This document shows positions 16,859 to 25,846 of a stretch of 64,000 nucleotides of DNA, piece after piece. The notes under the pieces were generated by a model, which had not been told where the DNA came from, made no database searches, and saw only the letters and a list, made by a program, of their open reading frames with translations. The first letter of the stretch is position 1. The number at the start of each line of letters is the position of its first letter. The stretch spans positions 137,664-201,663 of the forward strand of contig SVLP01000002.1 of the NCBI GenBank assembly GCA_015067895.1, given 5' to 3'. Origin of the DNA: Oscillospiraceae bacterium (GTDB lineage: Bacteria; Bacillota_A; Clostridia; Oscillospirales; Oscillospiraceae). A program made the position numbers and the translations under genes.

Positions 16859-17823
16859 TGGATTTGACCCTCAGACCGATGACTGAGACGGAGCGGATGT
16901 ACAGCTACACCCAGAGCTATCAGCTCATGATGCAGACAGGCTGCATTGGGCATCTCCGGGGCGATTTCGGCAACACCGGAGAGCAGTTCTTTACCACCTG
17001 GGATGACCACCGAGCGGATATCAAATCGGAGGATTTCAAGACAGAGTTTGATGCTGTCATCGATGCCCTGCGCAGCGATTCCCGATTTGGCGGCATCCTC
17101 GCCGGACGAAAGGCTATGCGATCTTACTGCGCCAGAAACAACGACAGCAGCTTTCACAATGACCGGAATGAATACGGCTTCCGTGCGGATACGAGTCACT
17201 ACTCCTACTTCCTGCGCCTGACGCCCAACAAGGGCGACTACAATGTTTACTGCTACTGCTATCTGCGCCAGTGGCTGGATCGCCATATGGCCAGAGCCGA
17301 GCGTGGTATCCGTTTCATTACTCCGAGTTACAAGGAGCTGTTCCGCATCCGGGACGGTGATCGCATCCGCATCATTACCAAAGGCGGCGAACACCGAGAG
17401 ATGACCTGCCGTTATGTAGACGAGTGCCATTTTGAGGCCAGTAGCATCCGGGGCGACAACCTGTATCATATCGCAGAATTTGCAGAACGCAAGGAGGCAA
17501 GCGGATGCCAGTCCATCGTTCCTCTTCGTAAGTCTCTGCCTGACAGGTGCTTCAGCTTTCTGGAATCCACCGGCGAGGTCATTGTGATCGAGAAGGGATG
17601 TAAGGGCTATGCGCCCACCGGTAAATATGCCGAGAATGAAACACCCCAGGAATGCGTCGATTCTCTTAATCAGGCAATGGGCGTGACCAGAGCGCAGGCC
17701 GCAGCCATGAAAGCCGGTTCCATGTTCGGCTTTGAGGTTCCCGGCGCAGATCCCGCCAACTATGACGAGCAGGGATTTCCTGTCCGTGCCGGAAGAAAGC
17801 AGGAACGAGGGGATGCACGATGA
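16858..17823 (+). CDS. Conserved conjugative-element protein of unknown function (321 aa)
   Basis: 321 aa, starting directly at the end of the preceding gene. The N-terminal ~150 residues (TQSYQLMMQTGCIGHLRGDFG, quoted in part, through YNVYCYCYLRQWLD) form one likely domain. The middle part has a barrel-like IRDGDRIRIITKGGEHREM. The C-terminal ~60 residues (RCFSFLESTGEVIVIEKGCKGY...) resemble the YodL-like/DUF3849-type extensions seen in element proteins. No catalytic motif is visible. It sits just upstream of the giant methylase-helicase, a common arrangement in Tn1549 relatives. Confidence 0.65.
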   Translation: MDLTLRPMTETERMYSYTQSYQLMMQTGCIGHLRGDFGNTGEQFFTTWDDHRADIKSEDFKTEFDAVIDALRSDSRFGGILAGRKAMRSYCARNNDSSFHNDRNEYGFRADTSHYSYFLRLTPNKGDYNVYCYCYLRQWLDRHMARAERGIRFITPSYKELFRIRDGDRIRIITKGGEHREMTCRYVDECHFEASSIRGDNLYHIAEFAERKEASGCQSIVPLRKSLPDRCFSFLESTGEVIVIEKGCKGYAPTGKYAENETPQECVDSLNQAMGVTRAQAAAMKAGSMFGFEVPGADPANYDEQGFPVRAGRKQERGDAR

Positions 17824-17856
17824 ATCCAAATTACAACAACGGAGGAGGTGGTGCAG

Positions 17857-20800
17857 ATGGCATCATGCTATGATCGGATCACAAAGCTGTATCAATACGC
17901 CCAGGAACAGGTAGCCTCCCCGGAGGGATGGAGGGACTTCCTGCGTACCGCTTGCAGGAACTACCGTCTGACCTTCCCGGATCAGCTTCTGGTCTATATC
18001 CAGAGGCCGGACGCCACCGCCTTGCTGGAGATCGAGCGTTGGAACAGGCGGTTCCACCGTTGGGTCAATAAGGGTGCCACCGGCATCGCCGTCTTTGACA
18101 GCACTCACATCGGCAGAGTAAAATACTATTTTGACATCTCCGATACCCACCCCGGAAGAAAGCCCCGGCCGGTTCCCATTTGGCAGATGCAGCCGGAACA
18201 TGAAGCAGCAGTGCAGGAAGCCCTGGAAAAGAAATTCGGCTCATTGGAGGACAAATCTACCTTCTCTTCCGCACTTGTTTCCGCAGTTTACAATGCGGTG
18301 GCAGCGAATTTGGAGGACTATCTGGGGCAGCTCCTCTACTACAAGGCCGGAAGTCATCTGGAGCCTCTGGATGACGATGGAATCAGGATCATCTACCGCA
18401 CCATGCTTCAGAGCAGCATTTCCTATATGCTTCTGAGCCGCTGCGGACTTGACCCGGAAGCACAAATTCCTACGGATTCCTTTGACTTTATCCAGGGCTT
18501 CAATACGCCGGATACCCTCAATGCCCTGGGCGTGGCAACCGGCATCATTGGTCAGATGTGCCTGGATGAGATCGCCCGGACGGTTCTGACCTTTGAGCAG
18601 AATCGCACAGTTGCATCTGTCCCCAAAACAGGCTATTCTGGGGACAGAACCCAACAAGAAAGGAGCCAAACGCATGGACGGAATGAATTACAGAATGGAG
18701 AACGGGTATCGGCTTCCCGACCTGCTGCCGCCCCCGGAGCAGGAAGCACCCCATGGGAAGTACGCATTGCTGCGCCGGCAGTTCCTGAAGCAGCACAGAC
18801 CGGTGATGTTCACGAATCTGCTGACCAACGGGAACCTGAATCGGCACCTGTCGGAGATCCAGCAGACGGCCACGACCCGGCTGGATCAGTTGATGTCGCA
18901 GATGGCAGCACAGCAGGGCTTGACGGAGGAGCTGAAGGCCAAGGATCAGCTTCTCTGGGTGGGCATGATGAACAACATCCGGCAGGCGGCAGAGGAGAAC
19001 GTTCTGACGGAGCTGGTGTACAGCTGACGATTGAAAACGCAGGAGGCGAAGTGCTTCCTGCGTTTTCTGATTCCCAACTGACCATCTTCGATCTTCCATC
19101 CCAGGATGATACGGAGCAGCTTTCGCTCCAGTCCCATTTTCAGCTTCCGCAGCAGCTCATTGACGAGGCTTTGTGCATCGGCTCCAATCAGATGAAAAGC
19201 CGCATTATCATCTGCGCCGAGTTCCGTAAAGATAAGCCCCTGGAGGAGAATGCCGCATTTCTGCAAAAGCACTACGGAACCAACGGGGCAGGCTTCTTCT
19301 TTGATGGGCGTAAGGTTTCCCTATGGTACACGCCGGATGGAATGCAGATCTCTTGGGGAAGCACTGCCCAAATCCGTCATGCAACCGTGCTGACCTGGGA
19401 ACAGGCTGCAAAGCGAATCCGGGAGCTGCTGGATCTGGGACGGTATATGCCCCAAAATGAGATCGAGCAGGCTGTTGACTATGACAGAAAGGTACTGGCA
19501 GATCATCTGGTCTACTTCCGTCGGGAGCTTTCCAAACAGGCCGTGGAAGCTGGCTTCCTTCCGCTGACCTCCAAATTCTACCTTTCCCACGACTGGTACC
19601 CGGAGACAAAAAGTGAGCTGCATCTGGCTCTGGAGAATCCGGAGCAGGTGGAGCTGTTCATCAAGGAATTTGAGGAGCTTGCAGAGGCATGGGAAAAGGA
19701 TTCCTCGCTCATCAAATCCAAACGATATGGCCCAAGAGAGACTGTGCGCCGACTGTCCGACCTTCGCCTAGAGCCGGTTCGCTTTGAAGCCGCCGAATAT
19801 GTGTCCCACGACCGTCAATACTTCATCTCCGATGGCGAGCGGGATCAGGTACTGCGCACCAGATTTTCTGATTACCGCCTGAATGTATATTCCTACTTTG
19901 CGACCCACAAGGAACTGTCCGACCGTGAACGGTTTTTGAAAAGCCTCCATTCAGCCGGGTCTGGTTCTTACGGAGGCAATGACAATCTGACCTATGACAG
20001 CAAGGGCATCCTTTTCAGCCACGGCAATGTCAGCCGGCCTTATGCCAAGCTGGAACTGAGCTGGAGTGCAGCAGCAAAACGAATCGGGGAGCTGATTCAG
20101 CAGAACCGTTTCCTCGATGAAAAGGACAGGGCCGCCATGGCGGATTTCGAGCATAAGCAGCTTGCCACAGAGATCAGAACCTTCTTTGCCAACGCTCCCG
20201 ACCTGTTCCAGCGGCCTTATGCCGTCCAGACTACGCCTGAATTCTGGGATGGCGTTCGGGAAATACAGAAACAGCTAACGGATGCACAGCGGGTAGAGCA
20301 GATCTACACGGAAATGATGCTGCCCCTCTGGGAAATCACCCCGCAGGATGACCGCAACTATGAATCCCGGAAGCAGACGATGGAGCATATGCGCTCGTTC
20401 CGGGAGGGAACCTACTCCGTTTTTGGTACAGGAAAAACCATCCGTCCTGCGGTGGTGCCAGAAACGCCACAGCCTGAAAAAGAAATCCCCAATGAGGATA
20501 CCACGCTTTCCAATCGTCCTGTTGGCCGTATAGATTTCCTTGCCTCCAGCGGCAAAATCCGGGAGAGCATCGAATACAGCGACCCGGAGCAATTCGTCAA
20601 AACCATTCTGAACGAAAACGACAGCGGTGTTCCCATGTGCATCGTCCTCTACCGGGATCAGTCCGGAAACACCATCCCGAAAGACTTCCTCCAGCAGCTC
20701 GACCCGCCGCCCCAGGGCTTTTCGATTATCGATGCCCCGTATCTGGAGCAGATAACTCCCACTGCTGAACCAGTTCAGGAGGAACCACAGGCAATTGAGC

Positions 20801-23800
20801 AGCCCATGACCGTACCCAAGCCCCGACGGGAGCGGGTGGAGTTTACATCCATCCACCCGGAGATTCCCACGGAACAGCGCAGCAACCATCGGATCACGGA
20901 CACACAATTGGGTCACGGCACCAAAAGTGAGAAATACACCGCCAATGTCGCCGCTATCCGTCTACTGAAACAGATCGAAGCAGAGGATCGTCTGGCCACC
21001 CCTGCGGAGCAGGAGATACTCTCCAGGTATGTTGGTTGGGGCGGTCTGGCCGATTGCTTCGATGACCGTCATCCGAAGTATCCGGAGCTGAAAGCTCTGC
21101 TGACCGAAGAAGAATACGAAGCCGCCAGAGAATCCACGCTGACGGCTTTTTACACGCCTCCTATTATCATCCGGGGCATTTATCAGGCGTTGGAGCGAAT
21201 GGGCTTTGAAGCAGGCAACATTCTGGAGCCCGCTTGCGGTGTTGGCAACTTCATCGGTATGCTCCCCGACAGCATGGCTGCAAGCAAGATCTACGGCGTG
21301 GAGCTGGATTCCGTCAGCGGACGAATCGCCCAGCAGCTCTATCAAAACAGCAGCATCGCCGTCACCGGCTTTGAGAAGGTGCAGATGCCAGACAGCTTTT
21401 TTGATATCGCCATCGGCAATGTACCCTTCGGTGATTTCAAGGTCAATGATAAGCGGTACGACAAGCACCATTGGCTCATCCATGACTATTTCTTCGGAAA
21501 GACCCTGGATAAGGTCAGACCCGGCGGCATCGTGGCCTTCATCACCAGCAAGGGAACCATGGACAAGGAGAATTCTGCCGTCCGCCGTTATCTGACTCAG
21601 AGAGCTGACCTGATTGGAGCCATCCGTCTGCCCAATACGGCCTTCAAGCAGAACGCCGGCACGGAAGTCACTAGCGATATTCTTTTCCTCCAGAAGCGGG
21701 ATCGCATGACCGACATTGAACCTGATTGGGTGCAACTCGACACCGCTGAAAACGGCATCCGCATGAATCGCTACTTCGTTCAGCACCCAGAGATGATTCT
21801 GGGGCAGATGGTCACGGAAAACGGACGGTTTGGCCAGGTAAGCACCTGCAAGCCCCGTGACGGGGATGATCTGGCCGAGCTTCTTTCCGAAGCGGTACAG
21901 AACCTCCATGCCCAAATCACCGCATACGACCTTGAGGAGCCGGAGGAGGATCGTACCATCCCGGCTGACCCCTCCGTGCGGAATTTCAGCTACTGCATCG
22001 TAGACGGGAAGCTCTACTTCCGGGAAAACTCCCGGATGCATCCAGTTGATGCATCTGTAACCGCAGCAAACCGCATCCGTGGTATGGTCGCCCTGCGGGA
22101 CTGTGTGCGAAAACTCATCGAGCTTCAGACCGAGAATTACCCGGATGAGGACATTCTAAAGGAACAGCAGCGGCTGAACAGTCTCTATGACAGCTATACC
22201 GAGAAGTATGGCCGCCTGACCAGTCGTGGCAACAGCATGGCCTTCGGAGATGATTCCAGCTACAGTCTCCTGTGTTCTTTGGAGGTGCTGGACGAGGAGC
22301 GCAACTTCAAGCGCAAGGCGGATATGTTCACAAAGCGCACCATCCGCTCCCATACGCCTGTAACTTCAGTGGACACTGCTAGTGAAGCTCTGGCTGTCGC
22401 CATTGCGGAGAAGGCCCGTGTAGATATGGCCTATATGTCGGAGCTGTCCGGCAAATCCGAGGCCGAGCTGGAAGCAGAGCTTTCCGGTGTGATCTTTCGG
22501 GATATCCAGTGTGCCGAGGAGGTACGGCAGATTGCGGAAGCCGATCTGGATTTGAGCAGATATCCCTTCGTCACCGCTGACGAATACCTCTCCGGCAATG
22601 TGCGCCGGAAGCTGCGTATGGCGAAAGCACTGGAGGAGGCATTACCGCCTGAAAAGAGAAATGCAGTCCACGGCAATATGACCGCTCTGGAGGCTGTTCA
22701 GCCTGTGGATCTGACCGCCGGTGAGATCGGCGTCCGCATCGGAGCCAACTGGGTTCCCATCGAGATTTACCGCCAGTTCATGTTCGAGCTGTTCGGAACC
22801 AGCTATATGGCACGGCGCAAAATGCATATCCTTCACGCCAAAGGCACCGGTGAGTGGAACATCACCAACAAGAACGCCGATGCCAATAACATCCGCATTT
22901 CCACCACCTTCGGCACCAAGCGCACCAACGCCTATCACATCCTGGAGCAGACCCTGAACCAGAAGGATGTCCGTGTCTATGACAAGCAAATTGATGAATA
23001 TGACAACGAGGTCAGAGTGCTGAACAAACGGGAGACTGCCGTTGCCCAGGATCGGCAGGAGTTGATTAAAGCCAAGTTTACCGAGTGGATCTGGCAGACC
23101 ATCGACCGCCGGGAAATGCTTTGTAGGCTATACAACGAGACATTCAATGCCATCCGTCCCCGTGAATATGATGGCCGGCACATCCGTTTTGTGGGCATGA
23201 ACCCGGAGATTACCCTGCGCAAGCATCAGATCAATGCCATCGCCCACATCATGTACGGTGGCAACACCCTGCTGGCACACGAAGTGGGGGCAGGAAAGAC
23301 CTACGAGATTGTTGCTGCGGCAATGGAATCCAAGCGGCTTGGCCTCTGTACCAAATCCCTGATCGTGGTTCCCAACCATCTGACAGAGCAGTGGGCGGCT
23401 GAATGGCTCCAGCTCTACCCCTCCGCCAACATTCTGGTTGCCACCAAGCGTGACTTCGAGACACAGAATCGGAAACGCTTCTGCGGCAGGATTTCCACCG
23501 GCGACTATGATGCTGTCATCATTGGCCACAGCCAGTTTGAAAAGATCCCCATGAGCCGGGAACGGCAGGAGGTCATTCTTCGGAGGCAGATCGACAGCAT
23601 CATGGACAGCATTGCCGAGGCGAAATCTGCCAAAGCGGAGCGGTACACCATCAAGCAGCTGGAGCGAACGAGGAAATCCCTTGTTGCCCGTCTGGAAAAG
23701 CTGAACGACCAGAGCCGGAAGGATGATGTCGTCACCTTTGAGGAGCTGGGCGTTGACCGGGTCTTCGTGGATGAGAGCCATTATTTCAAGAACCTGTTTC

Positions 23801-25719
23801 TGGCGACGAAAATGCGGAATGTCTCCGGCATTGCCCAAACGGAAGCCCAGAAATCCAGTGATTTGTTCATGAAGTGCCAGTACCTGGACGAGATCACCGG
23901 TGGCCGGGGCGTAGTCTTTGCCACGGGAACGCCCATCTCCAACAGTATGGTCGAGCTTTACACCATCCAGCGGTATTTGCAGTACCACACCCTGGAGGAG
24001 ATGGATATGCTGAACTTCGATGACTGGGCGGCAAACTTTGGTGAGACGATCACCGCCATTGAGCTGTCCCCGGAGGGCAGCGGCTACCGTGCCAAGACCC
24101 GCTTCGCCAAGTTCTACAATCTGCCGGAGCTGATGGCAACCTTCCGTCAGGTGGCAGACATCCAGACGGCTGATATGCTGAAGCTTCCGGTTCCCAAGGC
24201 CAACTTCCACACGGAGGTCATCAAGCCCTCGGAGCTTCAGCAGGAGATGGTGAAGAGCCTTGCAGACCGTGCAGAGGCCATCCGTGGCGGCGGTGTCGAT
24301 CCCAGCGTCGATAATATGCTGCGCATTACCAACGATGGTCGCAAGCTGGCTCTGGACATGCGGCTCATCAATCCGCTTGCCCCGGATGACGAGAATGGTA
24401 AGGTAGCCACCTGCGCCCGGAATGTCTACCGTATCTGGCTGGAAACAGAAGCAAACCGCTCCACTCAGATGGTATTCTGCGACCTCTCGACCCCCACCGG
24501 CACCATCGACATGGTGATGCAGGGCGATACCGCAGTAATGGCTCCTTTCCAGAATGTCTATGACGATCTGACCAGAAAGCTCATTGCATTGGGCATCCCG
24601 GCCCAGGAGATTGCCTATATTCACGATGCCAACACCGAAGCGAAGAAGAAGGAGCTGTTCGCCAAGGTCAGAGCCGGTCAGATTCGTGTGCTTCTGGGCT
24701 CCACTCAGAAGATGGGAGCCGGAACCAACTGCCAGGATCGTCTGATCGCACTCCATGACCTCGACTGCCCCTGGCGGCCTTCTGATCTGGCTCAGCGATT
24801 GGGCAGAATTGTCCGCCAGGGAAACCAGAATCCGGAGGTCGAGATTTTCCGTTATGTCACGGAGAATACCTTCGATGCCTACCTTTATCAGCTCGTGGAG
24901 AATAAGCAGAAGTTCATCGCCCAGGTTATGAGCAGCAAGGCTCCTGTCCGTGCGGCAGAGGATGTGGACGAGACTGCTCTGAGCTACTCGGAGATCAAGG
25001 CTCTGGCCACCGGCAATCCGCTCATCATTGAAAAGTGCAATCTGGATATGGAGGTCAGTAAGCTGAATGTGCTAAAAGCCAGCCACATGAGCCAGCACTA
25101 CGCCCTGGAGGACATGGTGCTGCGGAAATTCCCGGCTGAACTTCGGGAGCTGAATGGTCGGATCGCAGGATATGAGGCGGATGCTGCCCGTGCTGCGGCA
25201 AACCCGAAGCCCGCCGAAGGCTTTGTCGGTATCACGCTCCAGGGCAAGCATTACACCGATAAGGAGGCCGCCGGCAAGGCCATCATCCAGTTTTGTACCA
25301 CTACTGCCACGACAGAACCCCAGGATATGGGTGCATACCGTGGCTTCGGCGTGAGCATCTGCTATGATGCCGGAAAGAACCAGTACCGTCTTTCCCTCAA
25401 GGGAACGCTGTCCCATTCCATCTTCCTGGGCGCAGATGCCATCGGCAACTTCACCCGCATGGACAACGCCCTGGAAGCCCTTACACCGAGGCTTGAAAAG
25501 CTCCGTGCAGAGTTGGGCGAACTGAATATCCAGATTGAAAATGCCAAAGCGGAGCTGGACACACCATTCACCAAGGAAGCAGAGCTAGCCGAGAAATCCG
25601 CCCGGTTGAAGGAGCTGAACATCCTGCTGAACATGGATCAGAAGGATCGGGAGCTGTTGGATGAGGGAGCAATTACTGATGCACCGCAACAGACTAAAGA
25701 ACGGTGTTACTCTCGATAA
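17857..25719 (+). CDS. Giant DNA methylase-SNF2-like helicase of the conjugative element (about 2620 aa)
   Basis: I start at ATG 17857 because GGAGGAGG lies 8-9 nt upstream; a GTG at 17848 would sit inside that site. The N-terminal ~250 residues are a conserved element domain (GWRDFLRTACRNYRLTFPDQL). A low-complexity Gly/Ala/Asp/Gln linker follows (residues about 270-390) whose alternate frame encodes TnpV. The methylase core has the SAM motif EPACGVGNFIG near residue 1122 and the catalytic-like IGNVPFGDF near 1185 (an N6-adenine NPPF-type motif with a Val). The helicase part has Walker A LAHEVGAGKTYE near 1806, DESH near 1970 and motif VI-like QRLGRIVRQGNQ near 2310. Such proteins probably protect or remodel transferred DNA against host restriction. 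The C-terminal coiled region ends RCYSR. Confidence 0.88.
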   Translation: MASCYDRITKLYQYAQEQVASPEGWRDFLRTACRNYRLTFPDQLLVYIQRPDATALLEIERWNRRFHRWVNKGATGIAVFDSTHIGRVKYYFDISDTHPGRKPRPVPIWQMQPEHEAAVQEALEKKFGSLEDKSTFSSALVSAVYNAVAANLEDYLGQLLYYKAGSHLEPLDDDGIRIIYRTMLQSSISYMLLSRCGLDPEAQIPTDSFDFIQGFNTPDTLNALGVATGIIGQMCLDEIARTVLTFEQNRTVASVPKTGYSGDRTQQERSQTHGRNELQNGERVSASRPAAAPGAGSTPWEVRIAAPAVPEAAQTGDVHESADQREPESAPVGDPADGHDPAGSVDVADGSTAGLDGGAEGQGSASLGGHDEQHPAGGRGERSDGAGVQLTIENAGGEVLPAFSDSQLTIFDLPSQDDTEQLSLQSHFQLPQQLIDEALCIGSNQMKSRIIICAEFRKDKPLEENAAFLQKHYGTNGAGFFFDGRKVSLWYTPDGMQISWGSTAQIRHATVLTWEQAAKRIRELLDLGRYMPQNEIEQAVDYDRKVLADHLVYFRRELSKQAVEAGFLPLTSKFYLSHDWYPETKSELHLALENPEQVELFIKEFEELAEAWEKDSSLIKSKRYGPRETVRRLSDLRLEPVRFEAAEYVSHDRQYFISDGERDQVLRTRFSDYRLNVYSYFATHKELSDRERFLKSLHSAGSGSYGGNDNLTYDSKGILFSHGNVSRPYAKLELSWSAAAKRIGELIQQNRFLDEKDRAAMADFEHKQLATEIRTFFANAPDLFQRPYAVQTTPEFWDGVREIQKQLTDAQRVEQIYTEMMLPLWEITPQDDRNYESRKQTMEHMRSFREGTYSVFGTGKTIRPAVVPETPQPEKEIPNEDTTLSNRPVGRIDFLASSGKIRESIEYSDPEQFVKTILNENDSGVPMCIVLYRDQSGNTIPKDFLQQLDPPPQGFSIIDAPYLEQITPTAEPVQEEPQAIEQPMTVPKPRRERVEFTSIHPEIPTEQRSNHRITDTQLGHGTKSEKYTANVAAIRLLKQIEAEDRLATPAEQEILSRYVGWGGLADCFDDRHPKYPELKALLTEEEYEAARESTLTAFYTPPIIIRGIYQALERMGFEAGNILEPACGVGNFIGMLPDSMAASKIYGVELDSVSGRIAQQLYQNSSIAVTGFEKVQMPDSFFDIAIGNVPFGDFKVNDKRYDKHHWLIHDYFFGKTLDKVRPGGIVAFITSKGTMDKENSAVRRYLTQRADLIGAIRLPNTAFKQNAGTEVTSDILFLQKRDRMTDIEPDWVQLDTAENGIRMNRYFVQHPEMILGQMVTENGRFGQVSTCKPRDGDDLAELLSEAVQNLHAQITAYDLEEPEEDRTIPADPSVRNFSYCIVDGKLYFRENSRMHPVDASVTAANRIRGMVALRDCVRKLIELQTENYPDEDILKEQQRLNSLYDSYTEKYGRLTSRGNSMAFGDDSSYSLLCSLEVLDEERNFKRKADMFTKRTIRSHTPVTSVDTASEALAVAIAEKARVDMAYMSELSGKSEAELEAELSGVIFRDIQCAEEVRQIAEADLDLSRYPFVTADEYLSGNVRRKLRMAKALEEALPPEKRNAVHGNMTALEAVQPVDLTAGEIGVRIGANWVPIEIYRQFMFELFGTSYMARRKMHILHAKGTGEWNITNKNADANNIRISTTFGTKRTNAYHILEQTLNQKDVRVYDKQIDEYDNEVRVLNKRETAVAQDRQELIKAKFTEWIWQTIDRREMLCRLYNETFNAIRPREYDGRHIRFVGMNPEITLRKHQINAIAHIMYGGNTLLAHEVGAGKTYEIVAAAMESKRLGLCTKSLIVVPNHLTEQWAAEWLQLYPSANILVATKRDFETQNRKRFCGRISTGDYDAVIIGHSQFEKIPMSRERQEVILRRQIDSIMDSIAEAKSAKAERYTIKQLERTRKSLVARLEKLNDQSRKDDVVTFEELGVDRVFVDESHYFKNLFLATKMRNVSGIAQTEAQKSSDLFMKCQYLDEITGGRGVVFATGTPISNSMVELYTIQRYLQYHTLEEMDMLNFDDWAANFGETITAIELSPEGSGYRAKTRFAKFYNLPELMATFRQVADIQTADMLKLPVPKANFHTEVIKPSELQQEMVKSLADRAEAIRGGGVDPSVDNMLRITNDGRKLALDMRLINPLAPDDENGKVATCARNVYRIWLETEANRSTQMVFCDLSTPTGTIDMVMQGDTAVMAPFQNVYDDLTRKLIALGIPAQEIAYIHDANTEAKKKELFAKVRAGQIRVLLGSTQKMGAGTNCQDRLIALHDLDCPWRPSDLAQRLGRIVRQGNQNPEVEIFRYVTENTFDAYLYQLVENKQKFIAQVMSSKAPVRAAEDVDETALSYSEIKALATGNPLIIEKCNLDMEVSKLNVLKASHMSQHYALEDMVLRKFPAELRELNGRIAGYEADAARAAANPKPAEGFVGITLQGKHYTDKEAAGKAIIQFCTTTATTEPQDMGAYRGFGVSICYDAGKNQYRLSLKGTLSHSIFLGADAIGNFTRMDNALEALTPRLEKLRAELGELNIQIENAKAELDTPFTKEAELAEKSARLKELNILLNMDQKDRELLDEGAITDAPQQTKERCYSR
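18674..19027 (+). CDS. tnpV: TnpV-like transposon-encoded protein nested out of frame inside the giant gene
   Basis: 117 aa, starting at ATG 18674 after the good ribosome site AAGAAAGGAGCC. It is read one frame away from the 2620-aa gene that spans it. The product contains YRLPDLLPPPE, RPVMFTNLLTNGNLN, a helical LDQLMSQMAAQQGLTEELKAKD segment (quoted in part) and NNIRQAAEENVLTELVYS. This is the TnpV pattern known from Tn4451-type and Tn1549-type elements. Over the same bases the outer frame encodes low-complexity linker, which suggests the nested frame is the selected one. The function of TnpV is unknown; helical, possibly DNA-binding. Confidence 0.75.
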   Translation: MDGMNYRMENGYRLPDLLPPPEQEAPHGKYALLRRQFLKQHRPVMFTNLLTNGNLNRHLSEIQQTATTRLDQLMSQMAAQQGLTEELKAKDQLLWVGMMNNIRQAAEENVLTELVYS

Positions 25720-25746
25720 AAGCGGCGATTCCCGCCGCTTTACATA
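25720..25746 (+). promoter_or_regulatory. GC hairpin followed by TTTACATA; left edge of first cargo island
   Basis: Stem AAGCGGC / GCCGCTT (within 25719-25740), followed by TTTACATA (25739-25746). It begins at the stop of the giant gene and is the last GC-rich sequence before AT-rich cargo. It may also work as a weak terminator. Confidence 0.5.
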
Positions 25747-25769
25747 CATCTTATCCGAATGTAATTCTA

Positions 25770-25798
25770 TTGAGTTTCTTGGTATACTTTGATATAAT
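25770..25798 (+). promoter_or_regulatory. Strong sigma-A-type promoter for the two-gene cargo
   Basis: -35 TTGAGT (25770-25775), 17-bp spacer, consensus -10 TATAAT (25793-25798). It lies 49 bp before the ATG at 25847 and gives the cargo its own transcription, independent of the transfer operon. Confidence 0.75.
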
Positions 25799-25846
25799 AA
25801 CCAAAAGAGTGTAACTTTTAGGTACTCAAAATAAGGAAGTGAATTT

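Noticed and set aside
18674..19027. tnpV as a mere shadow frame
   Set aside because: Rejected as a shadow: it has a good ribosome site and recognisable TnpV sequence, while the outer frame there is low-complexity.
23128..24756. 542-aa antisense frame over the helicase
   Set aside because: Shadow frame; the helicase motifs on the plus strand are unambiguous.
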